Assembly (NCBI GenBank): GCA_008921705.1
Contig: VFFE01007869.1
Span: 4,956,972-5,020,971 of the forward strand
Direction: 5' to 3'
Length of the DNA: 64,000 bases
DNA from: Burhinus oedicnemus
Taxonomy: Eukaryota; Chordata; Aves; Charadriiformes; Burhinidae
A program made the position numbers and the translations under genes. Positions 59,867-64,000 of this stretch are shown one piece after another. The notes under the pieces were generated by a model. That model was given only the letters and a program-made list of their open reading frames with translations, made no database searches and was not told where the DNA came from. Position 1 is the first letter of the stretch. Each line of letters begins with the position of its first letter.

Positions 59867-62349
59867 TGAATAGGTAGCAATACTTTTGTGGCAGGTCGTA
59901 TAAGGTAATGAATTAAGTTCGTCATGCACTTTGGATCAGTATGCGTGCAAAATTAATAATAAACCGTTTAGTCAGCTGCTAATATTTTTTTGAAGATGTT
60001 ATATTCCTTTTTCCCCAACATATGTGGATTTTCCCTCCACATTGTGTATTTATTTGAAGCTTCACAGAGGCAATATTAAATGCTGGGCCACTTGTATGTT
60101 TTGGTCACATGCCATCTGATCTTTGAGTCAGGAAACGTGGTACTTCTAATGATGCAATTTTCATGTTTTAATTTCTTTTTATATTTCTCAGTGATCCTTA
60201 GAACTCTAAAAATTCAAATATAAAATGGTTTTAATTGTTCACAGAACTCAGTTTTACAAGATATACTCACAGCTCTCATGTAGTTGTCATGATCAGTGCT
60301 AAGTATAATCAGCTTTAGTACGGAGCACCCTTCAATCTTCACACCAGCCAGTTAGTGACAAAATGGTTTAAGATCAATCCTTTAGTCTTCCATCTATCCT
60401 TCCTGTAAGTGCCTGGGCTATTCAGTTTACTGGGAATGTTAGCAGATCGGCTCACTGGAAGATGGAGAATTATATATGCCTGATGCAAGGGGTAGAGGGT
60501 ACACTGTGAAAAAGTTTGCGACTGAGAAACTTCCCCAGTAGTTGCCTCTGATCGTGGACATGGCGATGTTGTTTGGCAAGATAAATGGTCCCAGAGCTGT
60601 CACCTCGGCTCCTTACGGCACTGAAGGTGAAAGTTAGTGTCTTAAATTGCATCCTTTCGATCACTGCTCTTTGCAAGGAATTTTCTGTTTTGTACGTCCT
60701 CAGCTTAAAAACGCAGCATATTTTATTATATGCCATTTGCATTTTCTAGTTGGTCCAGGGATTTAGATTATTGTGGAGAATAAAACCATTTTGAGAAGAC
60801 AAATCTCAGCATGAACAGCTGTTGCAACAGAATAGAGATAGATGTACGCAGATGAAAAGCTCTGTGATACAACTTGGGCAGCAGATGCCACATGTCTGGA
60901 TTGTTAGGAGCAGGCTTGTTGGGGAGTTACTAGCTAGTGAACTGTGCCTTCTAAATAAAATCACAGCATAAAGTCAAGATGGCCATCAGCCTGTGTGTTC
61001 TGTGGAAAGGATGTTTTCCTGAGGAAAACCAGGAAAACTTTCAAGAGCTGAAAGAAATCAGAAGAGAATATAACTGAGTCATTCAGTTTTCCAAAATACA
61101 GCTGAAACTGTACCATATGCTATGCATCCTGACTCAAGTTCTAATTATTTATTTTGAGTCAAATTCAGGATTACTGCAAGGTGGACACGCATTCATTGAA
61201 GTTGACAGACTTGCATTCATTCCCACACAACTGACTTTAATCCAGCCACTCAAAATGATTGTGGATGTTTTATGGAATTGGTGACAGTAAGTCATAAATC
61301 TAGATTAAGAGCCCTGAGGTTGCTTGTACAAATTTGGTTTATGGCAGTGATGAAATGACTATGTCAGTGCTTATGTAAGAGAATTCTTTTCGGGCTAACC
61401 TAAACTAGTTAAATTCTTTGTAGCTGGGTATTACTTGTCAAAACCTAACCCCATACCTGGCAGTCTTGTTGGCATGCCCAGTGGAGAGAGGAAAGGCTAA
61501 GTAAATACAAAATTCCAGTTAGTTTTCTTATATTAAGTAGCTGCTTCTCCTGGGTTGAGTATTTGCACTTTACACATGAAACTTCCGTGTGTAGTGGGTA
61601 TTACTCGGATGCTAAAATCCTATATAAAAGTTTCTCCTTTTTAATGAGGAAGTCTAAAGAAATATTTCTCTTGTATCTTTTTTTGCTTGATCCAGTTGAA
61701 GATGCTTGGATTTGATAATTAAAGGCTAGTCTCTGTATGGCTGCTCTGTGGGTATTTGGAAAGGGTAAGTGCAAAAGAGAACCAGTGTATATGAAGCAGG
61801 TATTAAATATTCTCCATGTGTTATGTGTCTCCAGTATATCTGCATGTGATTCTTAGGAGGAATGGAGCATGGCCCTGAGGAGGATGAAGGGAAAGTTTTC
61901 ATACGCTACCTGAGAAATTGTTTTGACAGCCTTTCCCACACTAGTGCTGTAAAAACTGCTTGGTAAGCTTCAGCTGAGCTTCTGGAACCTGCATCGTTGC
62001 CATGAAAATCCTATTCAAATGACATGAGTGAACCCAAAGGTCTTTTTTGTTATAAATCAATATGTTTAGGAATGGAAAGACACCATAAATACAGATAGTA
62101 CCCTGAATCTTTTGCCAAAATAACATATTGCTTGTGTTTCTTTTAAGCTGCCTAATTTAAATACAGATACAAAATGACTGGTGTGATTAATAATTGAGTG
62201 TACATTCTCTCTACAGTGCTTCATCTGGTCAACACTAGATTCAGTTTCAAAGAAATACTCTGAAATACTGAAAGAGTTGTAGGTTTCTTCTTGCTGAGAG
62301 TTGTTATTGGACTGTTTTGTCTGGAAAACTGTGGCAGCTTTGTGACCCT
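59867..62349. other. Intergenic sequence, no gene seen
   Basis: About 2.5 kb between the microsatellite and the CR1 element, with nothing recognised. Confidence 0.7.
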
Positions 62350-64000
62350 TGGGAGACAGTTCTGAAGGGCAGAAGGGTCCAGGAAGGCTAGACATTCTTC
62401 AAGAAGGAAGTCTTAGAGGTGCAGGAGCAGGCTGTCCCCCTATGTCTTAAGATGAACCAGCAGGGAAGATGACCGGCCTGGCTGAACAGGGAGCTTTTGC
62501 TGGGACTCAGGTGAAAAAGGAGAGTTTACCACCTTTGGAAGAAGGGACAGGCAACTCAAGAAGAGTATAGAGATCTAGTTACGTCATGCAGAAGAAACAT
62601 CAGAAAGGCAAAGAACAGCTAGAGCTTAAGCTGGCCACTGTTGCAAGAGATAACAGAAGAGGTTTTTACAAATACATTAATGACAAAAAGAGAGCCAGGG
62701 AGAATCTCCACCCCTTATTGGATGCAGAGGGGAAGATTGTCAACAAGGATGAGGAGAAGGCTGAGGTACTTAATGCCTTCTTTGCCTCAGTCTTTGATAG
62801 TAAGACCAGTCATCCTCAGGGTATTCAGCCCCCTGAGCTGGAAGACAGGGATGAAGAGCAGAATAAACCCCCCATAATCTAAGAGGAAGCAGTTAGTGAC
62901 CTGCTACACCAACTGGACAGCCACAAGTCTATGGGGCCAGATGGGATCCATCTGGGCGTGCTGAGGGAGCTGGCGGAGGAGCTTGCCAAGCTACTCTCCA
63001 TCATTTATCACTGGTCTTGGTCAACAGGGGAGGTCCCAAATGACTGGAGGCTTGCCAATGTGACACCCGTCTACAAGAAGGGCTGGAAGGAGGATCCAGG
63101 CAACTGTAGGCCTGTCAGCTTGACCTCAGTGCCAGGAAAGATCATGGAATGGTTCATCCCGAGTGCACTCAAGCGGCATGTGAAGGACAACCAGGGGATC
63201 AGGCCCAGCCAGCATGGGTTCATGAAAGGCAGGTCCTGCTTGACCAACCTGATCTCCTTTTACGACCAGGTGACGTGCCTGGTGGATGAAGGAAAGGCTG
63301 TGGATGTTGTCCACTTGGACCTTAGTAAAGCCTTTGACACAGTCTCCCACAGCATTCTGCTAGAGAAGCTGGCAGCCCATGGCTTGGACAGGTGTACTCT
63401 TCGCTGGATTAAAAACTGGCTGGATGGCCGAGCCCAGAGAGTTGTGGTGAATGGTGTTAAATCCGGTTGGTGGCAGGTCTCAAGCGGTGTTCCTCAGGGC
63501 TCAGTGTTGGGGCCAGCCTTTTTTAATATCTTTATTGATGATCTGGACGAGGGGATTGAGTGCACCCTCAGTAAGTTTGCAGAGGACACCAAATTAAGTG
63601 GGAGTGTTGATCTGCGTGAGGGTAGGAAGGCTCTGCAGAGAGATCTGGACAGACTGGATCGATGGGCTGAAGCCAACTGCATGAGGTTTAACAAGGCCAA
63701 GTGCCGGGTCCTGCCCTTGGGTCACAACAACCCCAGGCAACGCTCGAGGCTTGGGGAGGAGTGGCCGGAAAGCTGCTGGGCAGAAAAGGATCTGGGGGTC
63801 CTGGTGGACAGCTGGCTAAACATGAGCCAGCAGTGTGCCCAGGTAGCCAAGAAGGCCAAGGGCATCTTGGCCTATATCAAGAATAGTGTGGCCAGCAGGA
63901 GTATGGAAGTGATGGTGCCCCTGTACTCAGCGTTGGTGAGGCCACAGCTTGACTACTGTGTTCAGTTTTGGGCACCACAGTACAGGAGGGACATTGAGGT
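62350..64000 (+). mobile_element. CR1 LINE with reverse-transcriptase frame, runs off right edge
   Basis: A non-LTR retrotransposon of the CR1 clade. It holds the linker between endonuclease and reverse transcriptase (WKKGQATQEE; REN LHPLLDAEGKIVNKDEE type), then the RT core ([49 protein letters not shown]) and the conserved end part ([30 protein letters not shown]). The linker is damaged by a TGA at 62,512-62,514 and a frameshift near 62,605-62,615. A TAA lies at 62,880-62,882. From 62,883 to the edge the frame stays open for 372 codons. The usual FADD catalytic motif reads FAED at 63,576-63,587. The 5' end is truncated; the exact boundary near 62,350 is approximate. Confidence 0.95.
62883..64000 (+). 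pseudogene. CR1 reverse transcriptase, partial, catalytically altered
   Basis: This is the longest open frame in the window, 372 codons with no stop, continuing beyond the right edge. Reverse transcriptase copies CR1 RNA into genomic DNA by target-primed reverse transcription. The first palm aspartate is present in LDLSKAFD (63,315-63,338), and the GVPQGS loop is intact. The second catalytic motif has Glu for the first Asp (FAED, codon 63,582-63,584), which in known polymerases abolishes or strongly reduces activity. With the upstream stops and frameshift, this copy is most likely dead. Confidence 0.9.

Noticed and set aside
62586..62882. 98-codon plus-strand frame as an independent gene
   Set aside because: It is the linker part of the CR1 polymerase, cut off by the frameshift upstream and the TAA at 62,880.
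63126..63700. Minus-strand frames opposite the CR1 reverse transcriptase
   Set aside because: They are shadows of the plus-strand RT coding sequence.
41100..64000. GPR149, the expected mammalian neighbour
   Set aside because: No frame resembling its large seven-helix coding exon is visible on either strand, so it is not called here.

Overview
This window is vertebrate nuclear DNA, almost certainly from a bird. It is AT-rich and intron-rich, its only abundant dispersed repeats are CR1-type LINE fragments, and its one clear gene is MME (neprilysin, peptidase M13) with standard GT-AG exons. I see no bacterial, organellar or CRISPR-like organisation. The species cannot be fixed from the sequence alone.

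Region 1 (about 1-36,750) is the 5' four-fifths of MME on the minus strand. I placed seventeen coding exons by translation and splice sites, from the start codon at 33,213-33,211 to the HEITH zinc-site exon at 116-235. A GC-rich noncoding first exon has its donor at 36,478/36,477. The coding exons join in phase into 593 uninterrupted residues. Residue numbering matches human neprilysin, as I recall it, through the HEITH motif, so no net insertion or deletion is apparent. The remaining C-terminal exons, including the one for the third zinc ligand, lie beyond the left edge. Introns range from 99 bp to 5.7 kb and hold CR1 pieces, a GC-rich block and low-complexity tracts.

Region 2 (about 35,880-37,110) is the CpG island around MME exon 1, the likely promoter. 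Exon 1 carries an upstream ATG whose frame crosses the exon 1-2 junction and overlaps the main start.

Region 3 (about 37,100-62,350) has no confidently identified gene. Its two notable items are a second CpG island (about 40,720-41,350) with a three-unit heat-shock element, a near-consensus CTCF site and a plus-strand splice donor, and an unassigned 84-codon open frame ending at 45,457 with AATAAA overlapping its stop. In mammals the divergent neighbour of MME is GPR149. No GPR149 coding exon is visible, so it may lie further right.

Region 4 (about 62,350 to the right edge) is a CR1 LINE on the plus strand with a long reverse-transcriptase frame running off the window. It carries stops, a frameshift and an altered catalytic motif, so it looks inactive.

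I found no undescribed multi-gene system. The best leads are the orphan CpG-island promoter, the unassigned open frame, the overlapping upstream frame in MME and a shifted set of glycosylation sites in the avian neprilysin.
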